The notes: generated by a model from the sequence alone, not told the origin. Numbered from the stretch's first letter, positions 8,826 to 17,598 are shown. The stretch is 64,000 bases of DNA from Prochlorococcus sp. AG-388-A04 (GCA_003279935.1 QCGL01000005.1:25954-89953), one strand, 5' to 3'. Program-made: numbers and translations.

Positions 8826-11045
8826 TTAAACTAATTCAAGATCTATTTGATATTTTAGAATATCAACTTTAATAATTTTAATATCTATTACATCACCTAT
8901 CTTATATGATTTTTTTGACTTTCTTCCAATTAATAGGTTTTGCCTAGATCTATATTCGTACCAATCATTATTAAGCGTACTTACATGTACTAATCCTTCA
9001 ACATATAATTCTGGAATCTCTACAAAAAACCCATAACTTTGTACTGTCATTATTAACCCACTATATTTATTTCCTATAAACTTTTCGGCTTTCCTTACTT
9101 TCTTTATATTCATCATATTATATTTAAACTGTCTAACTTTATTTTTATACTCGTTAATTTTATCGATCATTACACTATTAAATATTAAATCTAAAGATTT
9201 TAATGTTGATGAATTATATAGACGCCAATTAACATTTTTCCAAGATTCTTTTTCCATTATATTTATCAGATTTCCACCACTATTTTTATTTCTTTTGCCA
9301 TTAATTATCATATTATAAACATTATATTGATTAATTAAGTTAGTAAAATCAAATGAGGGTAATGTCCAAGGTGAAATAATATTTTTAAAATCATTTATAG
9401 AATTATCTTTAGAAATTAATGTCACTTCATTATCCCTAACAACATTAAATAATATTTTATGCAAGATTCTTTTTTTATTATCATCAGTGCATAACTCAAC
9501 TAATTTCTTAAATGAAAGAGTCCCATTATCATTAAGTTCGATATTACTATCAATTAATTCTGAATTTTTTATAATTTCAGTGACATTTATATAATCTAAT
9601 TTTTGAGAAATATATGATGCATTATTTAAGCCATAATTATTTGAATGATTGAACCATATTGAATTCGCCTCGTACAGCAAAGGAGAAAGATATGTTTGGA
9701 TGTCATTATTATTTAATGGTTCAAAATATTCCTTTGAGAACTCAGCTGGGTTGTGAACTAATAATTCTTCTAAAGATTCAATATTATTATTCGACTTTGG
9801 TAATTCAATTTTCCCATTGACTAATTGTTTCTTTCTAAATTCATTTGAGATTTCTATTATTTTCTCTAAATCTTCTATGTAGTCTTTAATTGGTTTAAGT
9901 ATTCTTGAAGTGATTCGAGCATTACTTTTTCTAGTTAGAAGAGCATCTATATGTTGATTTTCTACTAAGAGTGAACATTTCACCTTTGTTAAGTGGAAAG
10001 ACCAATTAATTATTTCATTTTCACTATTCATTTCTATACACAAACTAATAGCATCATTTATTTCGTTTGTATTAAACTTTGCAGCATTATATATTTCATC
10101 ACTAAGATAGTTTTGCCATTTTTCTAGTAAGGGAAATGACTCAAATCTATCAAAGAACATTTGTAAGGATTTCTTATTACTTAGATCTAATCTTTCTGCA
10201 ATAGTATTGGTGTGTATCCAAAGTTTAAAGGTTTTGTCTTTATTTTTGTCTATTTGAAAAATTGGCAGTATTGGCGAATTTTCACTTTTCCAACTTTTGA
10301 ACATATATGAATTTTTACTTGATAGATCTAATCTTTGTTGTTGATTTCCAACAGTAAGCTTTGGATTTTCAAAGTTAGGAATTCTATGAATATTGCTTTT
10401 AGATAATACGAAATCTGTATCTAGCTTTTCGTTATTATTTAATTTTAATTCCTTTATGACATGACCAATACCTTCTTGTTGGGCAATTGGAAATAAGTCA
10501 ATTTCAATTTTTACTATATTTTTATTATCAGAAACATATTTATATTTTTCATCTTTTTTGGGAAGCTTAATTTTAGCTAGAATTCTGTCATCAATAGGTA
10601 TTCCATATACTTCGTCATTAATTATTTCGACTTTTGCTAACAGTATTTGATTAGTTCTTTCAACTATGCAATCAACAACTCCTTCAGGTGATCTTCTTCT
10701 TACACCATCTTTGATTATCCTTACTAAAACTTTATCTCCATTCCATGCATAGTTAAGTAAATTTTCTTTTATGTAAATATCTTCATTATTATTTTCTCTA
10801 ACTGCAAAGCAATAACCTTTGCTACTGCATCTTATTTTAGCAACTAAGTGATTACTATCTTTAACGTTAAAATATTCATTATCTTTATTTTTATTTATTA
10901 TTTCAAGTTCTTCTAATGCTCGTAATGCTATATCTAATTTGGCCTTGTCCGTTTTTTTTGATAATTTTAATAATCTACATAATTTCTTATATTCCAAACC
11001 TTCTTCTTGGTTTAAATTTTCAATTATTGAAGAAGTTGAAAACAT
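8826..11045 (-). CDS. RNase II/R-family protein with degenerate RNB domain (probable pseudoenzyme)
   Basis: Architecture of an RNase R-like protein of 739 residues. It has an N-terminal winged-helix-like region (1-60), cold-shock/OB regions (about 65-190), a large RNB-like core and a C-terminal S1 domain (YSGLIMTVQSYGFFVEIPEL, about 655-735). The core keeps the fold pattern (KLWIHTNTIAERLD). It lacks the catalytic aspartate cluster: where DxxxxxDDAxx should stand it reads PIFQIDKNKDKTFK. It also has no SPLRRYxDL motif. The second RNB gene at 27.7 kb keeps both. It is therefore likely to bind RNA without cutting it. It is on the minus strand, upstream of the 8305 gene. Confidence 0.75.
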   Translation of the reverse strand: MFSTSSIIENLNQEEGLEYKKLCRLLKLSKKTDKAKLDIALRALEELEIINKNKDNEYFNVKDSNHLVAKIRCSSKGYCFAVRENNNEDIYIKENLLNYAWNGDKVLVRIIKDGVRRRSPEGVVDCIVERTNQILLAKVEIINDEVYGIPIDDRILAKIKLPKKDEKYKYVSDNKNIVKIEIDLFPIAQQEGIGHVIKELKLNNNEKLDTDFVLSKSNIHRIPNFENPKLTVGNQQQRLDLSSKNSYMFKSWKSENSPILPIFQIDKNKDKTFKLWIHTNTIAERLDLSNKKSLQMFFDRFESFPLLEKWQNYLSDEIYNAAKFNTNEINDAISLCIEMNSENEIINWSFHLTKVKCSLLVENQHIDALLTRKSNARITSRILKPIKDYIEDLEKIIEISNEFRKKQLVNGKIELPKSNNNIESLEELLVHNPAEFSKEYFEPLNNNDIQTYLSPLLYEANSIWFNHSNNYGLNNASYISQKLDYINVTEIIKNSELIDSNIELNDNGTLSFKKLVELCTDDNKKRILHKILFNVVRDNEVTLISKDNSINDFKNIISPWTLPSFDFTNLINQYNVYNMIINGKRNKNSGGNLINIMEKESWKNVNWRLYNSSTLKSLDLIFNSVMIDKINEYKNKVRQFKYNMMNIKKVRKAEKFIGNKYSGLIMTVQSYGFFVEIPELYVEGLVHVSTLNNDWYEYRSRQNLLIGRKSKKSYKIGDVIDIKIIKVDILKYQIDLELV

Positions 11046-11125
11046 AATATCTTTTAATTTTTAATTAGCATATAACTTATATTCATATTATATCTTTCTT
11101 TCTAATCAAAAAACGATTTAATATT

Positions 11126-11425
11126 TCATTCATTGTTATCATTTTCGATTGAAATAAATGAATTTAAGAAAAGTCTAATACCAATAATAAAAAAGGTTAT
11201 AGATGCGATCGATTTTAAAATGATTTCAGGTACAAAATTTGATATTGATCCACCTGCTAGGGCTCCTACTAAACTGGCTAAGACAAGAGCTGATGAGGAA
11301 CCTAAAAAAACCGCTAGAGGTTTATTGGATGTCCCACTCATTGTTAAAGTAGCTAATTGCGTTTTGTCACCTAGTTCGGCAATAAATATTGTTATGAATG
11401 TTGATAGTAGTAAACTTAAAATCAT
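11126..11425 (-). CDS. UPF0016/GDT1 family cation exporter, half-size subunit B
   Basis: Half-size member of the UPF0016 (GDT1/TMEM165/Mnx) family, whose cyanobacterial members export Mn2+ or protect against Mn excess. It is 99 residues with three hydrophobic helices and the signature FIAELGDKTQLATL near residue 14. Usual family proteins have two such repeats in about 200 residues. Here the second copy is the adjacent gene, whose stop directly abuts this ATG (0 bases). A heterodimer of the two products is the natural reading. Confidence 0.82.
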   Translation of the reverse strand: MILSLLLSTFITIFIAELGDKTQLATLTMSGTSNKPLAVFLGSSSALVLASLVGALAGGSISNFVPEIILKSIASITFFIIGIRLFLNSFISIENDNNE

Positions 11426-11752
11426 TTATAATATGGGTTTTAAAATGTCATAAGCTAAAAATATACTTATGATCATCATTAATAAACCTGTAAAAAACGC
11501 AAATTTGTTTGGAGATATTTTATTTGATAACCATTTTCCAATTAATACACCTACTAGGCTAGAACTTATTAAAGCTATTGAACTTCCGATAAAAACAATA
11601 ATTGGTTTTCCAGATTCTGCAGATAACATTAGAGTCGCTATTTGAGTTTTATCTCCCAATTCAGCGATAAAAATAGTAGTAAAAGTTGTTATAAAAATAG
11701 ATGAAAAATTCTGTTCAATATTTTTATCCTTTTTTTCTAGTTTAATATTCAT
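11426..11752 (-). CDS. UPF0016/GDT1 family cation exporter, half-size subunit A
   Basis: Partner of the gene directly downstream. It is 108 residues with a short charged N-terminus, three hydrophobic helices and the signature FIAELGDKTQIATL near residue 31. Its start overlaps the stop of the upstream cysteine-cluster gene by 4 bases (ATGA), so three genes are packed as one unit. The two halves together match one normal UPF0016 protein. They are diverged (for example different loop lengths), so neither is a recent duplicate. Predicted role: Mn2+ (or Ca2+)/H+ exchange across the plasma or thylakoid membrane. Confidence 0.82.
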   Translation of the reverse strand: MNIKLEKKDKNIEQNFSSIFITTFTTIFIAELGDKTQIATLMLSAESGKPIIVFIGSSIALISSSLVGVLIGKWLSNKISPNKFAFFTGLLMMIISIFLAYDILKPIL

Positions 11753-12096
11753 TTTTTTGAAACAGCAGATTTAAAGTCCTTCATTTGTTCACTTTTTTTT
11801 CCATAAATAGAAGATATATGTTGTGTACAACAATCAATTAAGAATTTATCACCATTTTTTAAATACTTTTTGAATGACGAAGAAAATTCATTAACACGGC
11901 AGAAATGTGGTCTTGATTCATAAATCATGCATTTTCTGCTTGATCTATCAAGATATTTACACCATCCATCATTGCTTTTCATGGAATTTATTAATGCTAG
12001 ATCTTTATTACTAAGTACCCCTGATAAGTTATCTCTATCATTTAAATCTAATTGGCAGCAAGCCCCACAATTTTCTATACAACTCCATGACTTCAT
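11749..12096 (-). CDS. YkgJ-type cysteine-cluster protein
   Basis: Small protein of 115 residues with the zinc/iron-binding cysteine pattern of the YkgJ (CxxCxxCC) family: SCIENCGACCQLD at residues 4-16. Later cysteines sit in WCKYLDRSSRKCMIYESRP and FCRV, plus DCC near the end. Function is unknown in the family. A metal or Fe-S site is expected. It is first in an overlapping three-gene unit with the two half-size UPF0016 genes, which hints at metal handling, but that is inference. Confidence 0.7.
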   Translation of the reverse strand: MKSWSCIENCGACCQLDLNDRDNLSGVLSNKDLALINSMKSNDGWCKYLDRSSRKCMIYESRPHFCRVNEFSSSFKKYLKNGDKFLIDCCTQHISSIYGKKSEQMKDFKSAVSKK

Positions 12097-12177
12097 AATT
12101 TAATTCAATCTTGTAACGTATTGGTACAGTTGAAAGGTTTATTTGTAAAAATAGTATCACATCATTTAATTATTCAC

Positions 12178-12255
12178 ATGGCAACCCTTATTCCTTTAGC
12201 CGTTGTTGCATTAGCTGGACCTGCAATAATTGCGCTTGTTTTTTTTCGCAAATAA
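12178..12255 (+). CDS. Very short single-helix membrane protein, possibly photosystem II Psb30/Ycf12
   Basis: A 25-codon ORF too short for the track, ATG to TAA. It encodes one hydrophobic helix ending in FFRK. The LAGPAIIALV core resembles the GPxVIALL core of Psb30 (Ycf12), a low-molecular-mass photosystem II subunit, and the length is close to the family's about 30-45 residues. It sits 21 bases before the HAD gene on the same strand. The identification is tentative; other single-helix photosystem or cytochrome subunits are possible. Confidence 0.5.
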   Translation: MATLIPLAVVALAGPAIIALVFFRK

Positions 12256-12276
12256 AAATTAATTCTTTAACTCTTA

Positions 12277-13026
12277 GTGACTTACCTTGAGGGTGTTTAT
12301 TGGGATTTAGATGGAACAATTGCTAATACTGAATTAGAAGCTCATTTGCCAGCTTTTAATTTTGCTTTTAATGATTTCAATCTTAATTGGAATTGGGATA
12401 GATCTACATATTTAGACCTTTTAAAAATAAATGGAGGTAAAAATAGAATTTATTATTATTCAAAGTTAATAAAAAAATCTTTGAATAATAAAGAAGTCAA
12501 AGAAATTCATGAACGTAAACAATATCATTATATTAATTATGTAAAAAAAAATAATGTGGTCTCACTTAAAACAGGTGTTTATAGATTAATTAAGGAATTA
12601 AAGAAAAATAAAGTAAGACAATTTATTGTTACTTCGAGCTCTATGAAGCAAGCAAAACTAATAATTAATCAATTATTTTTAGAATTTAATCCTTTTGAAT
12701 TTATTATTTCAAGTGACGATGTTAAATTTCATAAACCAAACCCCTTACCTTACTTAAAAGCGATGAAATTAAGCGGTATAAAATTTAATAAATCTATAGT
12801 TTTTGAAGATTCTATTCCTGGGCTTAAATCATCTTTAGCAGCTAAATTACCCACTATTTATGTTCCTTCAAATATACCTGCGCTTATTGAGAAGGATATG
12901 AATTTAGACTGTTTTATAGATAGTCTGGGAAATGAAAGTTGTAAGGCTAATGTTATTAAAGGACCTAAACTTGATAGAAATTATGTTGATTGCGCTTATT
13001 TGGAAAAATATTTGATGATATTTTAA
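12277..13026 (+). CDS. HAD-superfamily hydrolase, CbbY/phosphoglycolate phosphatase-like
   Basis: HAD phosphatase of 249 residues. The motifs are YWDLDGTIANTE (motif I, residue 8), SSSM (motif II, about 124), a lysine in KFHKPNPLPYLKAM (motif III) and FEDSIPG (motif IV), with a helical cap domain between I and II. Best fit is the CbbY/Gph-like subgroup; phosphoglycolate or a sugar phosphate is the likely substrate. The start is GTG at 12277; no in-frame ATG lies before the first motif. It lies one base upstream of the DUF565 gene, so they are probably cotranscribed. Confidence 0.8.
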   Translation: MTYLEGVYWDLDGTIANTELEAHLPAFNFAFNDFNLNWNWDRSTYLDLLKINGGKNRIYYYSKLIKKSLNNKEVKEIHERKQYHYINYVKKNNVVSLKTGVYRLIKELKKNKVRQFIVTSSSMKQAKLIINQLFLEFNPFEFIISSDDVKFHKPNPLPYLKAMKLSGIKFNKSIVFEDSIPGLKSSLAAKLPTIYVPSNIPALIEKDMNLDCFIDSLGNESCKANVIKGPKLDRNYVDCAYLEKYLMIF

Positions 13027-13027
13027 A

Positions 13028-13354
13028 ATGCAAAAAACAAAATTTTCAAAAATTAATGATCAATTTAATAATTTATTGTTTGGTTTTTTAAGCTCTTCTT
13101 GGAAATCAAAATCTATTAATATTATTTCTGTATTGACAGGTTATTTTTTATTTGCAAATTTTGCTACAAAATTCATATCAGAAGGTAAAAATGAATTAAT
13201 AATGGTTCCCATAATAATATTAATTATTGAACTTATAATAAGAATTAAGCCACCAGTTAGTTCTAGTTTATTTAACTTGTGGTCAATAATTGATAAGGCT
13301 CGAATTGGAGCAACTTATGCTGTGATACTTGAGGCCTTTAAACTAGGCTCTTAA
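13028..13354 (+). CDS. DUF565 / Ycf20-like membrane protein
   Basis: 108 residues with two hydrophobic segments (about 34-50 and 58-75) and the C-terminal pattern KARIGATYAVILEAFKLGS typical of DUF565/Ycf20 proteins of cyanobacteria and plastids. Plant homologues have been tied to non-photochemical quenching, but the bacterial role is not settled. The ATG is 1 base after the HAD gene stop. It converges with rpmF. Confidence 0.72.
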   Translation: MQKTKFSKINDQFNNLLFGFLSSSWKSKSINIISVLTGYFLFANFATKFISEGKNELIMVPIIILIIELIIRIKPPVSSSLFNLWSIIDKARIGATYAVILEAFKLGS

Positions 13355-13359
13355 CAAAA

Positions 13360-13536
13360 TTATTCTTCACTTTCCTCTTCTTCGTCAATCGGATATACAA
13401 ATCCTTGTGCTTTACCTGTTAAAACAGATTTACCCAGTGACATTGCTTTTTGAGCAGCTAATGCTGCTTTACCTTTCCAAACAGCATGTCGATGATTTCT
13501 CTTGCTCTTTGATTTTTTCTTCTTTGGAACAGCCAT
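13360..13536 (-). CDS. rpmF: 50S ribosomal protein L32
   Basis: Missed by the ORF track (58 aa). It starts [20 protein letters not shown], the unmistakable N-terminus of bacterial/plastid L32. It continues with a helical basic region and ends in an acidic tail (DEEEESEE) typical of cyanobacterial L32. The four zinc cysteines found in some L32 proteins are absent, as usual in cyanobacteria. It is alone on the minus strand between DUF565 (convergent, 5 bases) and the FtsH-like gene (divergent). Confidence 0.95.
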
Positions 13537-13671
13537 ACTAATTTCCTATCTCCATTTATTAATATAACCTTTCAGTGGTTATCTCTCAAATATTTGAGTA
13601 TATTTGTTTTAAATAATGCAATTCTTAATCTTAGCTTTTAAGCTTTAATTATTATATTTTATAGAAGATTA

Positions 13672-15426
13672 GTGTTCTTTAAATCAAATTTCTCATATTC
13701 AGATTCTAATAAAAGTTATTCTGATCTTTTATTAGAACTAGATTCGGGGAATATACAATCTATATATTTTTATCCTAGAAAGAGGGAAATAGATGTTTTG
13801 TATAAGAATGGGAACAAAGAAAAAGTACCTATACTTTATAACGATCAACTAATTCTTGAAAAAGCATCAGAAAATAATGTTGACCTAACCATTAATAACA
13901 GTCGAAAAGAATCTTCAGCAGCCAATTCTTTTGCATCAGCTGGCCTTTTTTTGATTTTTATAATTGCCATTGTTTTAATATTGAAAAGTACCTCAAAACT
14001 CGCCTCAAAAGCTTTAGGCTTTGGTAAAAATAAATCAAAATTTGTCACTATTGATGATGTAGATACACGATTTGATGATGTTGCTGGCGTTCCTGAAGCT
14101 GCTGAGGAATTAAAAGAGGTTATTAAATTTCTTAATGAACCAAAAAAATTTACTGATCTAGGAGCAAAAGTGCCTAAGGGTGTTCTTTTAATTGGCCCTC
14201 CTGGAACTGGTAAAACATTATTAGCTAAAGCTATTGCGGGTGAGTCCGGTGTTCCTTTTCTCTCTATTGCCGCATCAGAATTTGTAGAACTATTTGTGGG
14301 TGTTGGTGCAAGTAGAGTTCGAGACTTATTTGAAAAAGCAAAAGAAAAGTCTCCTTGCATAATATTTATTGATGAAATTGACTCTATTGGAAGACAAAGA
14401 GGTTCGGGGATCGGAGGAGGTAATGATGAAAGAGAACAAACTCTTAATCAGCTTTTAACAGAATTAGATGGTTTTGCAGATAATTCTGGAATCATTGTTA
14501 TTGCTGCCACAAATAGACCAGATACATTAGATTCAGCTCTTTTAAGGCCGGGACGATTCGATAGAAAAATTGAAGTCATGTTGCCTGATCTAGATGGGAG
14601 AAAAAAAATACTCTCAGTTCATTCTTTATACAAACCTCTTGCAAAAGATGTAGATTTGTCATATTGGGCTACAAGAACAGTAGGTTTTTCTGGAGCTGAC
14701 TTAGCAAATTTAATGAATGAAAGTGCTATACATTGCGCTAGAGAAGATTCTAAATTAATTACTTATTCTCATATAGAAAATGCTTTAGATAAAGTTACTC
14801 TTGGTCTTCGTACTTCTATTATTTCTTCTCCAAATATGAAAAAAATTATTGCATATAACGAAGGTGGACGTGCAATTGTTTCAGCGGTTAAAAATGGTAT
14901 TGATTCAGTAGATAAAATAACAATTCTTCCGAGATCTGGATACATGGGAGGATATACGAAAATTAATCCAGACGAAGATATCGTATCAAGTGGATTAATT
15001 TCAAAAAAACTATTGCTATCTAAAATTGAAATAGCATTGGCAGGAAGAGCTGCTGAAACAATTGTATACGGTAAAAATGAAATTACTCAATGTTCATTTA
15101 ATGATATATCGTATGCTACAAACATTGTTAGAGAGATGGTAACTAAATATGGATTTTCTTTAATAGGTCCTCTATCTCTTGAAGATTCCGGAGAAATATC
15201 AATTGGAGATGGTTTTGTTAGGAATAAATCAATAATAGCTGATAACACATACTCCAGAATTGATAATGAAATTATCAACATTTCTAAAATTTCTCTAAAT
15301 AATGCCATTACTATTATCAGTAATAATCGCGTTTTATTAGAAAAATTAGTTGAACTTTTATTGATCAAAGAAACTGTTGAGAATAATACTTTTAAAAAAA
15401 TAACTTTTGATTTATTAAAAGTGTGA
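13672..15426 (+). CDS. FtsH-like AAA+ membrane protein with destroyed protease zinc site
   Basis: FtsH-family protein of 584 residues. The AAA+ module is intact: Walker A GPPGTGKT (about 175), pore loop [13 protein letters not shown], Walker B IIFIDEID, and second region of homology [18 protein letters not shown]. The protease domain is complete in length. However, its HEAGH zinc motif reads NEGGR at residues 396-400, so both zinc histidines are lost. The third-ligand aspartate (SFND) remains. Only one clear membrane helix is seen (about 90-107); the usual first helix is missing. The start is GTG, and an in-frame stop lies 11 codons upstream. It probably acts as an ATP-driven unfoldase or assembly partner of active FtsH, like plant FtsHi proteins. 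Confidence 0.88.
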   Translation: MFFKSNFSYSDSNKSYSDLLLELDSGNIQSIYFYPRKREIDVLYKNGNKEKVPILYNDQLILEKASENNVDLTINNSRKESSAANSFASAGLFLIFIIAIVLILKSTSKLASKALGFGKNKSKFVTIDDVDTRFDDVAGVPEAAEELKEVIKFLNEPKKFTDLGAKVPKGVLLIGPPGTGKTLLAKAIAGESGVPFLSIAASEFVELFVGVGASRVRDLFEKAKEKSPCIIFIDEIDSIGRQRGSGIGGGNDEREQTLNQLLTELDGFADNSGIIVIAATNRPDTLDSALLRPGRFDRKIEVMLPDLDGRKKILSVHSLYKPLAKDVDLSYWATRTVGFSGADLANLMNESAIHCAREDSKLITYSHIENALDKVTLGLRTSIISSPNMKKIIAYNEGGRAIVSAVKNGIDSVDKITILPRSGYMGGYTKINPDEDIVSSGLISKKLLLSKIEIALAGRAAETIVYGKNEITQCSFNDISYATNIVREMVTKYGFSLIGPLSLEDSGEISIGDGFVRNKSIIADNTYSRIDNEIINISKISLNNAITIISNNRVLLEKLVELLLIKETVENNTFKKITFDLLKV

Positions 15427-15459
15427 TTAAATACATTTAATTTATATAAAAACTTTTCC

Positions 15460-16218
15460 TTGATAATAAAATTTAGTCTATTAAGACTATCCATAATAAT
15501 TTTATTAGTAATACTTTTTCCATTGGTTCAACAACAATGGTTAAATTTATACTTGTTTAATATTAATAATTTATCTATTTATAAACTTTTATATTATTTA
15601 AGCGGGTTAATTGTCCCTATTCTTGTAATAATAAATTCTTTAAATAAGTTTACTTATTATAAATTTAATTTTCATAAAAAGAATATTAATAATTTTGATA
15701 TTAGTGGTAAATTTTTATTCTTAATAACTCTAGTTATATTAAGTACACTATCAATTCTTATATCACATTATATTTTTATAAATCTAAAAATTATTTTAAA
15801 TTACTTTACGAGTAATAATGAATATTTAGTTCAATTTGAAATATATAATCAAATCTTATTTGTAGTGATTATTTCATTTTTCTTAATATTTAAAAAGACT
15901 AAATTTATTCTAAAAAAAATTATTTTAACAAATTTTTTTATATTTTCTATTATAAATTGGTATTTACAAATTGAAAATTCTTCTTTAAATGATGTGATTT
16001 CATTTTATATTTTTAAATTTGGAAATATAAACTATGTAAATATAGGTTTCCTTTTAGCTATTGAAATAATGTTTTATCTATGGTCATACATTTCATATAA
16101 CTCATATTTAACTGATTGGAATGTTCCCAAACCATATAAAAAAGAAGTCACACCAATATTTTTTATTATTATATTTTATTTATTTATAATATTATATTAT
16201 TCAATACTTTTTAAATAA
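15460..16218 (+). CDS. Polytopic membrane protein of unknown function
   Basis: Not recognised. It has 252 very hydrophobic residues (Ile/Leu/Phe/Asn-rich) with about seven predicted transmembrane segments, starting directly with a helix. The middle has the pattern FYIFKFGNINYVNIG and a conserved-looking SYLTDWNVPKPYK segment before the last helix. The start in the track is TTG; no nearby ATG fits better. It lies 33 bases after the FtsH-like gene on the same strand, so a shared transcript and membrane role are plausible. The stop lies inside an A/T inverted repeat. Confidence 0.65.
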   Translation: MIIKFSLLRLSIIILLVILFPLVQQQWLNLYLFNINNLSIYKLLYYLSGLIVPILVIINSLNKFTYYKFNFHKKNINNFDISGKFLFLITLVILSTLSILISHYIFINLKIILNYFTSNNEYLVQFEIYNQILFVVIISFFLIFKKTKFILKKIILTNFFIFSIINWYLQIENSSLNDVISFYIFKFGNINYVNIGFLLAIEIMFYLWSYISYNSYLTDWNVPKPYKKEVTPIFFIIIFYLFIILYYSILFK

Positions 16219-16231
16219 AAAAAGTACTGAA
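16200..16231. terminator. Possible bidirectional terminator
   Basis: TTCAATACTTTTT (16200-16212) and AAAAAGTACTGAA (16219-16231) form a 13-bp stem with one mismatch and a 6-base loop. It lies between convergent genes and overlaps the upstream stop codon. The A and T runs are part of the stem, so it could stop transcription from both sides. It is low in GC, which makes the call uncertain. Confidence 0.4.
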
Positions 16232-16247
16232 TAATTATCTTTAAGAC

Positions 16248-16832
16248 TTAAAGGGCAGAAAAATACTCTTTACTACCTTTTGGATCTTCTAGCATTGTTT
16301 TCTCACCTGGAGTCCAATTCGCAGGGCATACCTCATCAGGATTGGCTGCTACATACTGATAACCCTGAAGTATCCTTAGTGTTTCATCAACATTTCTTCC
16401 TACAGGTGCTTTATTTACTGTTGTGTGCATTACAATTCCTTCTGGATTAATAAGAAATAAACCTCTATCAGCTTCACCATCATCATTAAGTACGTTGTAA
16501 GCTTGGCAAATTTCTCTTTTCAAATCAGATATCAAAGGGTAGTTAATATCACCGATACCTCCTTCATTTCTTGGTGTTTGTATCCAAGCTAAATGGCAAT
16601 GTTTGCTATCTACAGATACTCCAAGAACTTCAGTATTTAAGTTTGAGAATTTATCAAATTCATCACTGAATGCGGTAATTTCTGTTGGACAAACAAAAGT
16701 AAAGTCTAATGGATAGAAAAACAAGACAACCCATTTACCTTTATAACTTGAAAGGGTAATGTCTTTAAATTCTTGATCATAAACTGCTGTTGCAGTGAAA
16801 TCTGGTGCTTCTTGACCAACTCTTAAACTCAT
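16248..16832 (-). CDS. 2-Cys peroxiredoxin
   Basis: Thiol peroxidase of 194 residues that reduces H2O2 and alkyl peroxides using thioredoxin. The peroxidatic cysteine is in [17 protein letters not shown] (about residue 48) and the resolving cysteine in [10 protein letters not shown] (about 169). The C-terminus is the eukaryote-like typical 2-Cys (PrxI/BAS1) form. The [16 protein letters not shown] segment is also standard. Length is complete. It is a single gene convergent with the 15460 membrane protein, and marks the left border of the small-gene island. Confidence 0.95.
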   Translation of the reverse strand: MSLRVGQEAPDFTATAVYDQEFKDITLSSYKGKWVVLFFYPLDFTFVCPTEITAFSDEFDKFSNLNTEVLGVSVDSKHCHLAWIQTPRNEGGIGDINYPLISDLKREICQAYNVLNDDGEADRGLFLINPEGIVMHTTVNKAPVGRNVDETLRILQGYQYVAANPDEVCPANWTPGEKTMLEDPKGSKEYFSAL

Positions 16833-16975
16833 GAAATTTTATTCCTTTTTTTGAAAAAATTAAGGCCTTATTATACCTTAATTCTATTATAATTTTAACG
16901 TTTATAATATAGCAAGTAAATCTCTAATATGAATTCATGAAATGGCATCATTCCTTAACAAGGAAATTTACAATA

Positions 16976-17065
16976 ATGAACTATTCTAAATTAATAAAAA
17001 ATCTTAAAAGAGAATTGATCAAATACCCCATTAATAGAGATATTGATAAGAAGAGTAATCAATAA
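16976..17065 (+). CDS. Putative 29-aa basic peptide
   Basis: ATG to TAA, 29 codons, lysine/asparagine-rich with NYSKLIKNLKRELIKYPINR. No family recognised. It lies between the divergent peroxiredoxin promoter region and the next small gene. Coding status is uncertain in this AT-rich DNA. Confidence 0.25.
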   Translation: MNYSKLIKNLKRELIKYPINRDIDKKSNQ

Positions 17066-17153
17066 TTAAATTTTTTCTCTTTAAAAACATTAATAGATAT
17101 TGATAGCATTATTAAAGCTATTTTACTTAAACTTCTTAGACATTTTTAAAAGT

Positions 17154-17312
17154 ATGACAAATTACATAGATAGGCTTAAAGCAAAACTTAAAATTAAAAA
17201 ATTTGATTCTAACCAACCAATAAATGCCTGGTTATTTGTCTTGATATTAAATATTGTCGGTTTTGCCGGTTACATTTATTTAAAAATAAATGATATTCAC
17301 TTAGGAGATTAA
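17154..17312 (+). CDS. Small single-helix membrane protein
   Basis: The track gives a 70-aa ORF from a TTG at 17100. The in-frame ATG at 17154 gives 52 aa and a more sensible start: a basic amphipathic segment (DRLKAKLKIKKF) followed by one transmembrane helix (WLFVLILNIVGFAGYIYL). Function not recognised; small high-light-type or stress peptides have this layout, but no chlorophyll-binding motif is seen. A good rho-independent terminator overlaps its stop, which supports a real plus-strand transcript. Confidence 0.5.
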   Translation: MTNYIDRLKAKLKIKKFDSNQPINAWLFVLILNIVGFAGYIYLKINDIHLGD

Positions 17313-17335
17313 CTTCTTTATCTAATCTCTTTTTT
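17305..17335 (+). terminator. Rho-independent terminator
   Basis: GAGATTA (17305-17311) pairs perfectly with TAATCTC (17323-17329) and is followed by six T. It starts within the stop region of the 52-aa membrane protein gene and lies in the tail of the convergent gene. Confidence 0.65.
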
Positions 17336-17536
17336 AATTGATCTACAAAAATTCTTATATCTATCGATTCTTGTTAAGTCAGGTAAAGTCCAAATTAATT
17401 CTTTATCAAATAAAGGATCATTCCATTCCTTAAACTCCTCTCTAATTGAATCACTATTTAATTTGGAAAGTTTTTTTGTTCTTTTCTTTAAATCTGTCTT
17501 AATTACTCTAATGTTTGCATTTATGTATTCTCTCAT
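17318..17536 (-). CDS. Hypothetical basic protein, 72 aa
   Basis: Not recognised. A soluble, highly charged protein with a helical N-terminal half (IKTDLKKRTKKLSKLNSDSI) and a C-terminal half with conserved-looking aromatic and proline residues (EWNDPLFDKELIWTLPDLTR). No membrane segment. It is first of several small island genes and convergent with the membrane peptide gene at 17154. Composition matches the island. Confidence 0.5.
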   Translation of the reverse strand: MREYINANIRVIKTDLKKRTKKLSKLNSDSIREEFKEWNDPLFDKELIWTLPDLTRIDRYKNFCRSIKKEIR

Positions 17537-17598
17537 AATAAATATATGACTTTCATAAAGTTTACATTAAATAGGTCAATTAAACTTATTAGTAACTA

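Noticed and set aside
11133-11453. 106-aa ORF on the plus strand
   Set aside because: Antisense to the two UPF0016 half-genes, whose ELGDKTQ motifs are unambiguous.
13845-14360. 171-aa ORF on the minus strand
   Set aside because: Antisense to the conserved ATPase region of the FtsH-like gene.
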